Source of the DNA: Hutsoniella sourekii ATCC 700629 | GTDB lineage: Bacteria; Bacillota; Bacilli; Lactobacillales; Aerococcaceae | Direction of reading: 5' to 3' | Length of the DNA: 49,802 nt | NCBI RefSeq assembly: GCF_000518205.1 | Contig: NZ_JADD01000019.1 | Location: forward strand, 1 to 49,802 | Shown here: in pieces, positions 7,778 to 15,425 of the stretch | Position numbering within the stretch: position 1 is the first letter of the stretch | Layout: each line of letters begins with the position of its first letter | Notes under the pieces: generated by a model | What the model saw: only the letters and a program-made list of their open reading frames with translations | Told to the model about the DNA's origin: nothing | The model's database searches: none | Translations under genes and position numbers: made by a program

Positions 7778-7807
7778 TTTGAGACAAAAATCAAGAACTG
7801 TCTCAAA
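7778..7807. promoter_or_regulatory. Palindromic operator between tetR and the flavoprotein gene
   Basis: TTTGAGACA (7778-7786) and TGTCTCAAA (7799-7807) are perfect 9-bp inverted arms with a 12-bp spacer. It sits 15 bp upstream of the tetR start and within the divergent promoter region, as expected for a TetR-type operator. Assignment to this regulator is inference from position. Confidence 0.7.
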
Positions 7808-7834
7808 ATGAAACACTCAGCGAAAATTGACTCT

Positions 7835-7862
7835 TTGTTCAAGTGTTCACATCAATTATTAT
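7835..7862 (+). promoter_or_regulatory. Candidate promoter of the flavoprotein gene
   Basis: TTGTTC (7835-7840), 16-bp spacer, TATTAT (7857-7862), about 45 bp before the start codon. The match to consensus is moderate. An upstream TTGACT (7827) is too far from the -10. Confidence 0.45.
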
Positions 7863-7906
7863 AACATTGTAAGGGTTTCAACCCAACAATAAAGGAGGAT
7901 TATGTG

Positions 7907-9367
7907 ATGACAATAGCTAACAAAGATTATTATGATGTGGTGGTCGTAGGAACAGGTGCCAGCGGAATGGCTGCTGCTGTAGAAGCCGCGCAAAATAACT
8001 TGAGCGTACTCTTATTAGAAAAAGGAAAGACAACAGGAGGATCCACCAACTATACTGAAGGTATGTTTGGTATTGACTCTTACCTACAGCAAGAAGCTGG
8101 GGTAGAGATTTCCAAAACAGAAGTATTAAAATCTGAAATTGAATATTCAAACTATCGAGCAGATGCGGGTATTTGGCGCGATTATATTGAAGGAAGCGCG
8201 GATACGATTGCTTGGATGCGTGATTTGGGCGTGAATTTCTTAAGAGTTCAAGCAATGGGAGCTGGGATAGTCTCTTGGCATATTTATGAAGGATTTGGAG
8301 ACCAGGTCATTCATGAGACTTTTGTGCCACAAGCAGAAAAACTAGGAGTGGAATTATTAACCTTGACTGCTGGTAAGGAAGTGATCTTAGGATCTGATGG
8401 TCAAGTGGAAGCAATTGTTATCGAGGATCAACAATCAAAAGAAAGTCAAAAAATCCAAACATCAGCTGTCGTCTTGGCAACGGGAGGTTACTTAGATAAT
8501 CCTGAAATGATCCGAGAGTATACCCACTATGATAGTGAGCGCCTTTTACCAGTGACCTCTGGTAAGTCAACTGGAGATGGCCTGCAAATGGCTTGGCAAG
8601 TAGGAGGCAAAAACTATGGAACAGGAACAGCACTATTATTTGGTGGCTACCTCAATGATCCTGATGCTCCTAATTATGAGATGATGACTTCAGAAATGTG
8701 TGTAGCAGCTGGTCAACAACCTTTACTTTGGGTTAATGAAGTGGGTGAACGCTTTGTAGATGAAGGCGTGATCTATAATTTCTCTGAGGCTGGGAATGCA
8801 TTATATACTCAAAATAAGGTTTACAGTATTTTAGATAAGGGAATTATCGATTATATGGCTCAAGAAGGTAATTTCATGGGGCTAGGGGTCTATATTAACC
8901 GAGGACACAAAATGACCAAGCTTCAAGAAGAGATTGATCAAGCAATAGAAGCAGGAAAAAGCTTCATAGCTAAGGCCGATAGCATTGAAGAACTAGCTGA
9001 AAAAATAAATCTACCAAAAGACAAGCTCGTTAAAACTATCCAAGACTATAACCAAGCAGCTAAATCAGGTGAAGATGATCAGTTTGGTAAGGATCCAGCT
9101 TATCTACATCCCGTTGAGGAAGGGCCTTTCTATGCCTTTGAATTAGGGGTAGGAGCCTTTGCTTCAATGGGTGGCATTAAGGTCAATCGTCAAAACCAAG
9201 TTTTAACTGATGACGGTCAAGTCATCACCGGCTTATATGCAGTGGGCAATGATGCTTCTGGTCTAGTTGGAGATACCTATGGCCCTGATAAACCAGGTTC
9301 ATGTGTCGGTTATGCCTTCTACTCTGGACGCAATGCAGCCCAGCAAATCATTAAAGAGCGCAATTAA
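7907..9367 (+). CDS. FAD-dependent oxidoreductase, soluble fumarate reductase/FrdA-like flavoprotein
   Basis: 486 residues. The N-terminus has the Rossmann FAD-binding motif VVVGTGASGMAAAVEAA, with LLLEKG for ribose binding and GGST after it. The C-terminus has GLYAVGNDASG and GSCVGYAFYSGRNAAQ, typical of the FAD_binding_2 group (fumarate reductase, flavocytochrome c, 3-ketosteroid dehydrogenase). No FMN-binding domain or heme motif and no signal peptide, so it is a cytosolic single-domain enzyme, most likely using fumarate or a related enoate as electron acceptor. Substrate is not certain. The ATG at 7907 is preferred to the adjacent GTG 7904; AGGAGG lies 8 bases upstream. Divergent TetR gene and operator suggest ligand-induced expression. 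Confidence 0.88.
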   Translation: MTIANKDYYDVVVVGTGASGMAAAVEAAQNNLSVLLLEKGKTTGGSTNYTEGMFGIDSYLQQEAGVEISKTEVLKSEIEYSNYRADAGIWRDYIEGSADTIAWMRDLGVNFLRVQAMGAGIVSWHIYEGFGDQVIHETFVPQAEKLGVELLTLTAGKEVILGSDGQVEAIVIEDQQSKESQKIQTSAVVLATGGYLDNPEMIREYTHYDSERLLPVTSGKSTGDGLQMAWQVGGKNYGTGTALLFGGYLNDPDAPNYEMMTSEMCVAAGQQPLLWVNEVGERFVDEGVIYNFSEAGNALYTQNKVYSILDKGIIDYMAQEGNFMGLGVYINRGHKMTKLQEEIDQAIEAGKSFIAKADSIEELAEKINLPKDKLVKTIQDYNQAAKSGEDDQFGKDPAYLHPVEEGPFYAFELGVGAFASMGGIKVNRQNQVLTDDGQVITGLYAVGNDASGLVGDTYGPDKPGSCVGYAFYSGRNAAQQIIKERN

Positions 9368-9455
9368 CCGGAAGGTCAACAAATCAGTCTTAAGTCCCAT
9401 CCATTGCTTAGGATTTAGTTTTATAATTAATTTAGCAAGAGGAAAGGATGATTAG

Positions 9456-9740
9456 ATGAATTTACATCGTAAGACGAACTTGATTGAACTTTTGCGCTCA
9501 TTTTTCAGTAAAGAAACACCTAACTATATTAAACTCTTAATGCTCGGTGGCGTAGCTTATTTAGTGAGTCCGGTTGACTTTTTACCCGATGTATTTGGCT
9601 TGTTGGGATTTGCCGATGATGCAGCAGTTGTGACCGCTGTTTTCTCGCTAGCTATGCACTTATTGGATAACCATAAGAAGCAAGTCACGAAGAGTAGAGA
9701 GACTTATGTTACTAATCTAAAAGAAGCTAAACCTTTATAA
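9456..9740 (+). CDS. DUF1232 (YkvA-type) small membrane protein
   Basis: A 94-residue protein with the DUF1232 signature VAYLVSPVDFLPDVFGLLGFADDAAVV at about residues 30-55 (shown as YLVSPVDFLPD and GFADDAAVV). One or two hydrophobic segments form a hairpin; the tail is basic and charged. The function of the family is unknown. GAGGAAAGGA precedes the start. It follows the flavoprotein by 88 bp; TATAAT at 9422 could serve a separate promoter, but no good -35 is seen. Confidence 0.88.
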   Translation: MNLHRKTNLIELLRSFFSKETPNYIKLLMLGGVAYLVSPVDFLPDVFGLLGFADDAAVVTAVFSLAMHLLDNHKKQVTKSRETYVTNLKEAKPL

Positions 9741-9750
9741 GACTAAAAAA

Positions 9751-9784
9751 CCGCCAGCGAACTTTTGATTCGCTGGCGGTTTTA
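9751..9784. terminator. Bidirectional terminator between DUF1232 gene and nagB
   Basis: CCGCCAGCGAA and TTCGCTGGCGG form a perfect 11-bp stem with a 7-base loop, flanked by A6 on the left and T4 on the right. It can stop both the plus-strand gene and nagB on the minus strand. Confidence 0.92.
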
Positions 9785-9795
9785 GTGTTTAGATA

Positions 9796-10515
9796 TTAAT
9801 AATCTTTTTCTAGTTGGCTGGCTGCTGCCTGATCAATGATCAAGGTAACATTTGGATGTTTTTGTAGTACACTAGCAGGAAGTTCTTCAGTAACGGGACC
9901 TTCAAGCATTCCTTTGACAGCTGCTGCTTTATTTTCTCCGAAAGCAATGAAAAGAATTTCTTTTGAATCCATAATGGATCCGATTCCCATACTATAAGCC
10001 TTGGTTGGCACTTGATCAATTGAATCAAAAAAGCGGGAATTAGCCTTGATCGTGTCATCTGTTAGGTCAGCTAGATGAGTCTTAATTAAAAAATCAGTTC
10101 CCGGTTCATTGAATCCGATATGACCATTAGGGCCAACACCTAATAGTTGAAGATCAATGGGGTGATTGGCAATGATCTCATCAAAGCGCTTGGTTTCTGC
10201 CTCAGCATCTTCATTGAGCCCATCTGGAATAAAAGTTTCCTTGAATGGTTTCTTACTGAAGAGATGTTTCTCCATGAAATAGTGGTAAGATTGAGGGTGA
10301 TCATCAGCAAGTCCATAGTATTCATCTAAATTGATCGAGGTAGAATCGCTGAAGTCAATATCAGACTCAATCATTAATTCATAGAGCTTTTCTGGGGTTG
10401 AACCAGTCGCTAATCCAAAAGTTTTAGCCCCTTTATCTATAGCATCTTTAAAAATATCCAGTGCTTTTTTACTTGCTTCTTCTTGATTATCAAAAATTAA
10501 AACATTCATTGTCAT
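9796..10515 (-). CDS. nagB: Glucosamine-6-phosphate deaminase
   Basis: 239 residues, full length for the short Gram-positive NagB. It converts glucosamine-6-phosphate to fructose-6-phosphate and ammonia, reversibly. Visible motifs are the phosphate-binding LATGSTP (near residue 36), LDEYYGL with the catalytic Asp (near 64), and [15 protein letters not shown] with Asp/His/Glu active-site residues (near 125-140). The start ATG at 10515 has GGAGG 8 bases upstream; the second Met is too far. The gene is monocistronic, ending at a bidirectional terminator. Its 5' leader of about 200 nt contains a glmS-type ribozyme and a strong promoter, so its mRNA should be cut when glucosamine-6-phosphate is high. 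That sign of control is unexpected for a catabolic enzyme and suggests either a biosynthetic role or an unusual outcome of cleavage. Confidence 0.97.
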   Translation of the reverse strand: MTMNVLIFDNQEEASKKALDIFKDAIDKGAKTFGLATGSTPEKLYELMIESDIDFSDSTSINLDEYYGLADDHPQSYHYFMEKHLFSKKPFKETFIPDGLNEDAEAETKRFDEIIANHPIDLQLLGVGPNGHIGFNEPGTDFLIKTHLADLTDDTIKANSRFFDSIDQVPTKAYSMGIGSIMDSKEILFIAFGENKAAAVKGMLEGPVTEELPASVLQKHPNVTLIIDQAAASQLEKDY

Positions 10516-10559
10516 AATAATTGCCTCCTAATAAATATAGTGGCTTTTAGGTGCTGCTT

Positions 10560-10681
10560 GATGTTTTGTAGCATGTTCACACATGTTTTTGTCATCTTGC
10601 TAAGGATTGCACAACCCTGAGCCATCCGCCGAATTTTCGATAAGCTCATTCCTCGTCCTCACCCGAAGGTGAACTGGCGCT
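10560..10681 (-). ncRNA. glmS self-cleaving ribozyme in the nagB leader
   Basis: Read on the minus strand from 10681 downward, the sequence follows the glmS ribozyme consensus in order. The cleavage junction is A(10681)/G(10680) in ATAGCGCCAG. P1 is a UUCG-capped hairpin TTCACC/GGTGAG. Then come the conserved GACGAGG, P2 arms TGAGC/GGCTCA, and the core TTATCGAA and TTCGGCGGATG, nearly identical to the B. subtilis ribozyme as I remember it. P3 is GGGTT/AATCC. P4 is GATG/CATC enclosing ACATG/CATG with A-rich internal loops. All conserved blocks are present, so it should bind glucosamine-6-phosphate and self-cleave. It lies 45 bp before the nagB start, not before glmS. Confidence 0.93.
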
Positions 10682-10720
10682 ATCATTTATCCTTTCCATA
10701 TATTTTCTAAAAGCTCCTCC

Positions 10721-10749
10721 ATTGTAACCGATTAAGCTTGCTCATGCAA
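10721..10749 (-). promoter_or_regulatory. nagB promoter
   Basis: On the minus strand TTGCAT (10749-10744), exactly 17 bp, TACAAT (10726-10721). Transcription would start near 10714, about 33 nt before the ribozyme cleavage site, as is usual for glmS leaders. Confidence 0.75.
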
Positions 10750-10780
10750 GTAAATGTATTCAAGATGAATCATTCACAAA

Positions 10781-10809
10781 TTGACATTAAAAGAATGGAC
10801 TTCTATAAT
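10781..10809 (+). promoter_or_regulatory. Consensus promoter of the ABC exporter operon
   Basis: TTGACA (10781-10786), 17-bp spacer, TATAAT (10804-10809): both hexamers perfect. Start of transcription near 10816. It is divergent from the nagB promoter, 31 bp away. Confidence 0.88.
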
Positions 10810-10830
10810 AAATAGAGTCTAGTGTTTTAT

Positions 10831-10857
10831 GTCAGCAGTTCCTTGCTGGCTTTTTTT
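10831..10857 (+). terminator. Intrinsic terminator in the 5' leader of the ABC exporter operon (attenuator)
   Basis: GTCAGCAG and TTGCTGGC pair across a 4-base TTCC loop and are followed directly by T7. It lies about 15 nt after the predicted transcription start and 29 bp before the exporter start codon, with a consensus promoter in front. Most transcripts should stop here unless the hairpin is prevented. An in-frame ATG (10829) opens a reading frame that runs through the hairpin into the exporter gene, so translation could affect it. Confidence 0.75.
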
Positions 10858-10885
10858 GCTAACTAACTCAAAAAGGAGGTTGCCT

Positions 10886-12616
10886 ATGGGCTTAGTATTA
10901 TCTTATATCAAGAACTATAAGTTGGAAATGTTACTGACCTTATTGGGTTCCTTGGCCTTTGTTGGCGTTAACTTAGGTCTACCAATGACGGTTTCTAAAA
11001 TTATCAACCAAGCCATCGCTAATGGCGAAACAGCTTTGTTGAATCGATACATTGTGCAAATGATTGGGATGGTGGTCCTTTCATTCTTATTTCTTCTTGG
11101 ATCTCGATTTGGTTTGTCAAGATTGGCTAGTGGGGTTACGCGAGATATTCGTAATGATGTTTACGAAAAAATGCTTAAATTATCTCATCATGAATTTCAA
11201 GAATTAGGGGTCCCTTCAATGACAAACCGGATCACAACTGATGCCTTTGTAATTTTACAATTTGTTCAGTTGATCTTTGGAATGGGATTAACAGCTCCTT
11301 TAATGGTAGTATTTTCCGTTGTAATGATCACACAAACCTCCTTACAATTAGGAGCTTATGTGGCACCAACGGTTCCCATTATCTTTTTGATTATTTTGTA
11401 TTTGGCTCGGTTAACCGTCCCTATCTCTACTCAACAGCAGACTACGCTCGATGATATTAACCGAATTCAGCGGGAAAATATTACTGGCATGCGAGTGATT
11501 CGCGGCTTTAACCGTCAAGATTATATGCAAAATAAGTTTGAGAGAGTTAATCAAGATTACCGCGATATTTCCACCCATTTGTTTAAGATAATGGCCATAC
11601 CAGCGCCAGTAGCTTGGCTGATTATTGATACAGCTTTGGTCATTGTGGTATGGTTTGGAGCGGCCTACATTGAGGGTGGGTCCTTGATGATTGGAGACCT
11701 AGTAGCCTTTATTCAATATGTCACTCAAGCGCTTTTTTCTATTATGCTATTTTCTAATATCTTTATGATGTATCCACGTGCTCAAGTGAGTGCCAACCGG
11801 CTTCAAGAAATCCTAGAAACACCGATTTCGGTCGCTAACCCTGAGAATCCAATCACAGAAACAGATGGGTCCGGGACTTTAGAATTCCGCAATGTGACTT
11901 TTATGTATCCAGATGCTGATGAACCAGTTCTAAAAAATATTTCTTTTAAAACAAAAGCCGGACAGACAACAGCCTTTATTGGGTCTACGGGTTCTGGTAA
12001 ATCGACAATTGTCAAATTAATTCCTCGATTTTATGATGTGACCTCAGGCCAGATTTTGCTGGATGGTATTGATATCCGTGATCTTGATTTAAAAGTTTTA
12101 AGAGAAAAAGTTGGTTATACACCTCAAAAAGCCAATTTATTTACAGGTGAAATTGCCGCTAACCTTCGGTTTGGTTTTGAGCAGGCGGCAGTTCATGATA
12201 TGGAACGGGCCACGGATGTTTCTCAAGCAAGCGAATTTATCGCAAAAACAGAAAAAGGGCTGAGAACGTATTTATCTGAGGGAGGAAGCAACCTTTCTGG
12301 GGGCCAAAAACAAAGACTATCTATTGCCCGCTCAGTTATTGGTGATCATGAAGTTTATATTTTTGATGATTCATTTTCAGCTCTGGACTATAAGACAGAT
12401 GTCGCTGTTCGTAGTGCCCTCAGCCAAGAAATAGGCCAAGCCACAACCCTGATCGTGGCTCAGCGCGTGGGGACGATTATGAATGCGGACCAAATTATCG
12501 TCTTAGACCACGGTGAAGTGGCTGCAATTGGAAGTCACAAGGAACTGCTTGAAACTTCAAACTTGTATTATGAAATAGCCGCGTCGCAATTGAGTGAGGA
12601 GGAGTTGAACCGATGA
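10886..12616 (+). CDS. Heterodimeric multidrug ABC exporter, subunit with degenerate ATP site
   Basis: 576 residues: six-helix ABC_membrane domain, then the nucleotide-binding domain. Walker A GSTGSGKST near residue 365, signature LSGGQ near 470, Walker B VYIFDDSFSALD near 490, where the usual catalytic Glu is Asp, and the H-loop reads AQRVGT with Gln replacing His. Loss of both residues marks the non-catalytic half of heterodimers such as LmrCD, BmrCD, PatAB and TM287/288. The ATG at 10886 with GGAGG 7 bases upstream is the start; a longer in-frame extension to 10829 runs through a terminator hairpin and lacks a good site. The partner gene overlaps the stop by 4 bases (ATGA). It likely exports drugs or lipids; substrates cannot be told. 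Confidence 0.93.
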   Translation: MGLVLSYIKNYKLEMLLTLLGSLAFVGVNLGLPMTVSKIINQAIANGETALLNRYIVQMIGMVVLSFLFLLGSRFGLSRLASGVTRDIRNDVYEKMLKLSHHEFQELGVPSMTNRITTDAFVILQFVQLIFGMGLTAPLMVVFSVVMITQTSLQLGAYVAPTVPIIFLIILYLARLTVPISTQQQTTLDDINRIQRENITGMRVIRGFNRQDYMQNKFERVNQDYRDISTHLFKIMAIPAPVAWLIIDTALVIVVWFGAAYIEGGSLMIGDLVAFIQYVTQALFSIMLFSNIFMMYPRAQVSANRLQEILETPISVANPENPITETDGSGTLEFRNVTFMYPDADEPVLKNISFKTKAGQTTAFIGSTGSGKSTIVKLIPRFYDVTSGQILLDGIDIRDLDLKVLREKVGYTPQKANLFTGEIAANLRFGFEQAAVHDMERATDVSQASEFIAKTEKGLRTYLSEGGSNLSGGQKQRLSIARSVIGDHEVYIFDDSFSALDYKTDVAVRSALSQEIGQATTLIVAQRVGTIMNADQIIVLDHGEVAAIGSHKELLETSNLYYEIAASQLSEEELNR

Positions 12617-14397
12617 AAGATTTTACCTATATTTGGCGTCGATTGTATGCTTATATTAAGTTAACTCCTTTTCAACTAATGGTTGGCTTTTTGGCTATGG
12701 TTGCTAATACCCTGGTTTCAGCGGCGATGCCTTTTGTGATGGGGCTTGCTATTACTGAATTAGGACGAAACTTATTAGGAGGGCAGGGCTTTAATTATGA
12801 GTACATCCTTAAGGTACTGGTTCTCTATTACAGTTTGACCATTGCTCATGGGGTGACCCAGTATAGCTCATATGCCTTAATGGCAACTGTGGTTCAAAAT
12901 GCCATGGCCGCTCTGCGCTCAGATATATCTGAGAAAGTAAACCGTCTTCCTGTTTCCTTTTTTGACCGGCATCAGTTAGGAGATATCTTAAGCCGGGTTA
13001 CCAATGATGTGGATGCGGTGTCTAATGCTCTACAGCAAGGTTTGGTCAATATTACGATTAATGGTTTGATGATTATAATGTCTCTAGCCATGATGTTTCT
13101 AATCAATGCGACCTTAACCTGGATTATTATCGCTGCCTTGGTCATTAGTTTAATTTTTTCTCGAATCATTTCTCGTTATTCTCAACCAGTTTTTCAAAAT
13201 ATGGCTAATGCTTTGGGAGATTTGTTTGGCTTTACTCAGGAACAATTATCGGGTTATACAGAATTAGTTGTCTACAATCAACAAGACCAGTCACTTAAAG
13301 ACTTTATCGATAAAAATCAAAGAATTTTTGAGCTAGGAACTCGGTCCGGCTTCCTATCAATGATTATGTATCCGATTATGTCCACAGTCTTTAATGGGGC
13401 TTATATTGTGAATATTTTTGTCGGTGGTATGATGGTGATTGCTGGTCGGTTAACAATTGGTAACTTACAAGCCTTTATCTCCTATATTTCTCAAATATCC
13501 GGGCCACTGGGACAGATCACCCAGCTCATACCAATGGTTCAATCGGCCATTGCTTCAGCTAGACGGATTTTTGACTTTTTGGACGAAAAGGAAGAAGAAC
13601 AAGCCCAAATCAAGCAATCCCTACCCGCTGAAGTAGAAGGACAGGTTGTTTTTGATCGGATTCAATTTGGTTACAGTCAAGATCGGATATTGATGGAGGA
13701 GATCTCCTTTGATGCCTCAGCGGGGCATACGATAGCGATTGTAGGCCCTACAGGTGCGGGTAAGACCACTTTGATTAATTTATTGATGCGCTTTTATGAT
13801 GTTGATCGAGGGGATATTCGAATTGATGGGCAGTCCATTTATGCTACTAGCCGTGATGATTTAAGAAGTCATATGGGTATGGTTCTCCAGGATGCGTGGC
13901 TGTTCCAGGGAACTGTAATGGAAAATATTCGCCTCGGAAAGTTAGAAGCAAATGACTATGAAGTTCACCAAGCATGTAAAATTGCTAATGTAGATCAATT
14001 TATCAAGACCTTACCTGGTGGCTATGATTTTATCATTGAAGAAAATGGATCAAATATATCCCAGGGTCAGCGGCAACTGATGACGATTGCCCGTGCGGTA
14101 TTGGCTGATCCAGATATCTTGATTTTGGATGAAGCCACCTCTTCGGTTGACACGCGCTTGGAACAACTAATTCAAGATGCCATGGACAAAGTGATGGAAG
14201 GGCGAACTAGTTTTGTCATCGCTCACCGGCTATCGACCATCAGAGATGCCGATATGATCTTAGTAATGAAGGATGGTACCATCATCGAACAGGGTAGTCA
14301 TGATGACTTAATTCAAGCTTCTGGATTTTATGCTGATCTTTATAATAGTCAGTTTAATCAAGAAGATTCAGCTGATATTCATTTAATGGGTTATTAG
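12613..14397 (+). CDS. Heterodimeric multidrug ABC exporter, catalytic subunit
   Basis: 594 residues with an N-terminal six-helix domain and an ATPase domain: Walker A GPTGAGKTT near residue 377, signature ISQGQ near 481 (degenerate from LSGGQ), Walker B ILILDEATSSVD near 501 with the catalytic Glu, and H-loop AHRLSTI near 536. It therefore complements the preceding subunit: its Walker motifs pair with the intact LSGGQ of the partner to make the one hydrolysing site, and its own degenerate signature faces the degenerate site. The start overlaps the preceding stop (ATGA), with GAGGAG at 12597-12602 in the end of the upstream gene. Confidence 0.95.
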   Translation: MKDFTYIWRRLYAYIKLTPFQLMVGFLAMVANTLVSAAMPFVMGLAITELGRNLLGGQGFNYEYILKVLVLYYSLTIAHGVTQYSSYALMATVVQNAMAALRSDISEKVNRLPVSFFDRHQLGDILSRVTNDVDAVSNALQQGLVNITINGLMIIMSLAMMFLINATLTWIIIAALVISLIFSRIISRYSQPVFQNMANALGDLFGFTQEQLSGYTELVVYNQQDQSLKDFIDKNQRIFELGTRSGFLSMIMYPIMSTVFNGAYIVNIFVGGMMVIAGRLTIGNLQAFISYISQISGPLGQITQLIPMVQSAIASARRIFDFLDEKEEEQAQIKQSLPAEVEGQVVFDRIQFGYSQDRILMEEISFDASAGHTIAIVGPTGAGKTTLINLLMRFYDVDRGDIRIDGQSIYATSRDDLRSHMGMVLQDAWLFQGTVMENIRLGKLEANDYEVHQACKIANVDQFIKTLPGGYDFIIEENGSNISQGQRQLMTIARAVLADPDILILDEATSSVDTRLEQLIQDAMDKVMEGRTSFVIAHRLSTIRDADMILVMKDGTIIEQGSHDDLIQASGFYADLYNSQFNQEDSADIHLMGY

Positions 14398-14460
14398 TGT
14401 TAAATGAGGTTTTCAAAAGCCTATTAAAAAAGTTATAATAAGAGCTAGGGAGGGGATAAT

Positions 14461-15321
14461 ATGAGAAAAATCTTAACACTCATTTCGCTGTTTGCTGTAT
14501 TTGCTTTAACGATTGGTCAAGTTGGACTACATGTGGAAGCAAAGGAATTTGAAGGTCAAAAAGTTAAAATAGGGGTAGTAGGTTCTGAATATGAGGAAAT
14601 CTGGAAATTTGTGGCAGAAAAAGCTAAGCAAGAAGAAGGAATCGATTTAGAAGTTGTTCTATTCGATGATTACAATATGCCTAATCAAGCCTTGCGTGAC
14701 GGATCTATTGATTTAAATGCCTTCCAGCATGATAAGTTTTTGGCTAATTGGAATGAAGAAAATGATGGGGATTTAACTACAATTGGTTACACTCATTATG
14801 TTCCGTTTAGAATTTATTCCGACAAATATAAATCACTTGATGACCTACCTCAAGGAGCCAAAGTTGCCATCAACCAAGCACCTACAGCGGTAGCTTCAAG
14901 CTTAGCTATGTTTGAGCATGTCGGTTTGATTAAACTTGAAGATAAAGACAATCACTTGCCAACACCATCAGACATCGTTGAAAATCCTAAGGAACTTGAA
15001 TTCATTGAGCTCGATGCCGCTCAAATTCCAGCAGCTGTTACTGATGTGGATGCTGCGATTATCGACTATTCATTTTTAGGGTCCACAGATTTTAAACCTT
15101 CTGATGCGATCTTTGTCTATGGTGATACGGTCGAAACCATGGATCCGCTAGCCGTTAACAATATCACTGCTCGAGCAGAAGACAAGGATAATCCACTTTA
15201 CAAGAAAATTGTAGAGCTTTATCAATCTGAAGATGTTGCCAATAAAATTGAAGAAGTAACTCAAGGTGGCAGTATTCCTGCTTGGGACTTAATGGATCAA
15301 ATACAAAATAAAGAAAACTAA
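14461..15321 (+). CDS. MetQ/NlpA-family substrate-binding protein without a lipobox
   Basis: 286 residues. The Lipoprotein_9 (NlpA) fold is recognisable from KIGVVGSEYEEIWKFV, the DYNMPNQALRDGSIDLNAFQHDKFL segment (here read as ALRDGSIDLNAFQHD), VAINQAPTAVASSLAMFEH-type text (VAINQAPTAV) and the final GGSIPAWD. These proteins usually bind methionine for the MetNI ABC importer and are lipid-anchored. Here the signal sequence contains no cysteine at all; it looks like a normal signal peptide cut near VEA-KE, so the mature protein would be released or held by its partner. No metN or metI is in the window. TATAAT at 14434-14439 and GGAGGGG before the ATG suggest independent expression, and a large terminator follows. 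Confidence 0.88.
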   Translation: MRKILTLISLFAVFALTIGQVGLHVEAKEFEGQKVKIGVVGSEYEEIWKFVAEKAKQEEGIDLEVVLFDDYNMPNQALRDGSIDLNAFQHDKFLANWNEENDGDLTTIGYTHYVPFRIYSDKYKSLDDLPQGAKVAINQAPTAVASSLAMFEHVGLIKLEDKDNHLPTPSDIVENPKELEFIELDAAQIPAAVTDVDAAIIDYSFLGSTDFKPSDAIFVYGDTVETMDPLAVNNITARAEDKDNPLYKKIVELYQSEDVANKIEEVTQGGSIPAWDLMDQIQNKEN

Positions 15322-15327
15322 TAAAAG

Positions 15328-15418
15328 AACACATTCTCAACAAAAGGTAAAGGCAATCTTTCGCTTGGTTTCTCTAATCCAAGCGAAAGAGCCAGACCTT
15401 AAGGGGAATGTGTTTTTT
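15328..15418. terminator. Long multi-part bidirectional terminator
   Basis: Three nested stems: AACACATTC/GAATGTGTT (outer), AAGGT/ACCTT, and ATCTTTCGCTTGG/CCAAGCGAAAGA (inner, 10-base loop). It ends in T6 on the plus strand. It separates the MetQ-like gene from the convergent transglutaminase-like gene. Confidence 0.88.
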
Positions 15419-15425
15419 ATATGTC

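Noticed and set aside
7917-8255. 112-residue minus-strand frame inside the flavoprotein gene
   Set aside because: Antisense shadow; the plus-strand FAD motifs are clear.
10140-10329. Short frames on both strands inside nagB
   Set aside because: Shadows; NagB motifs are continuous through this region.
10829-10885. Extended N-terminus for the first ABC subunit
   Set aside because: The extension is encoded by a terminator hairpin and lacks a ribosome binding site; ATG 10886 has GGAGG. It is kept only as a possible leader frame.
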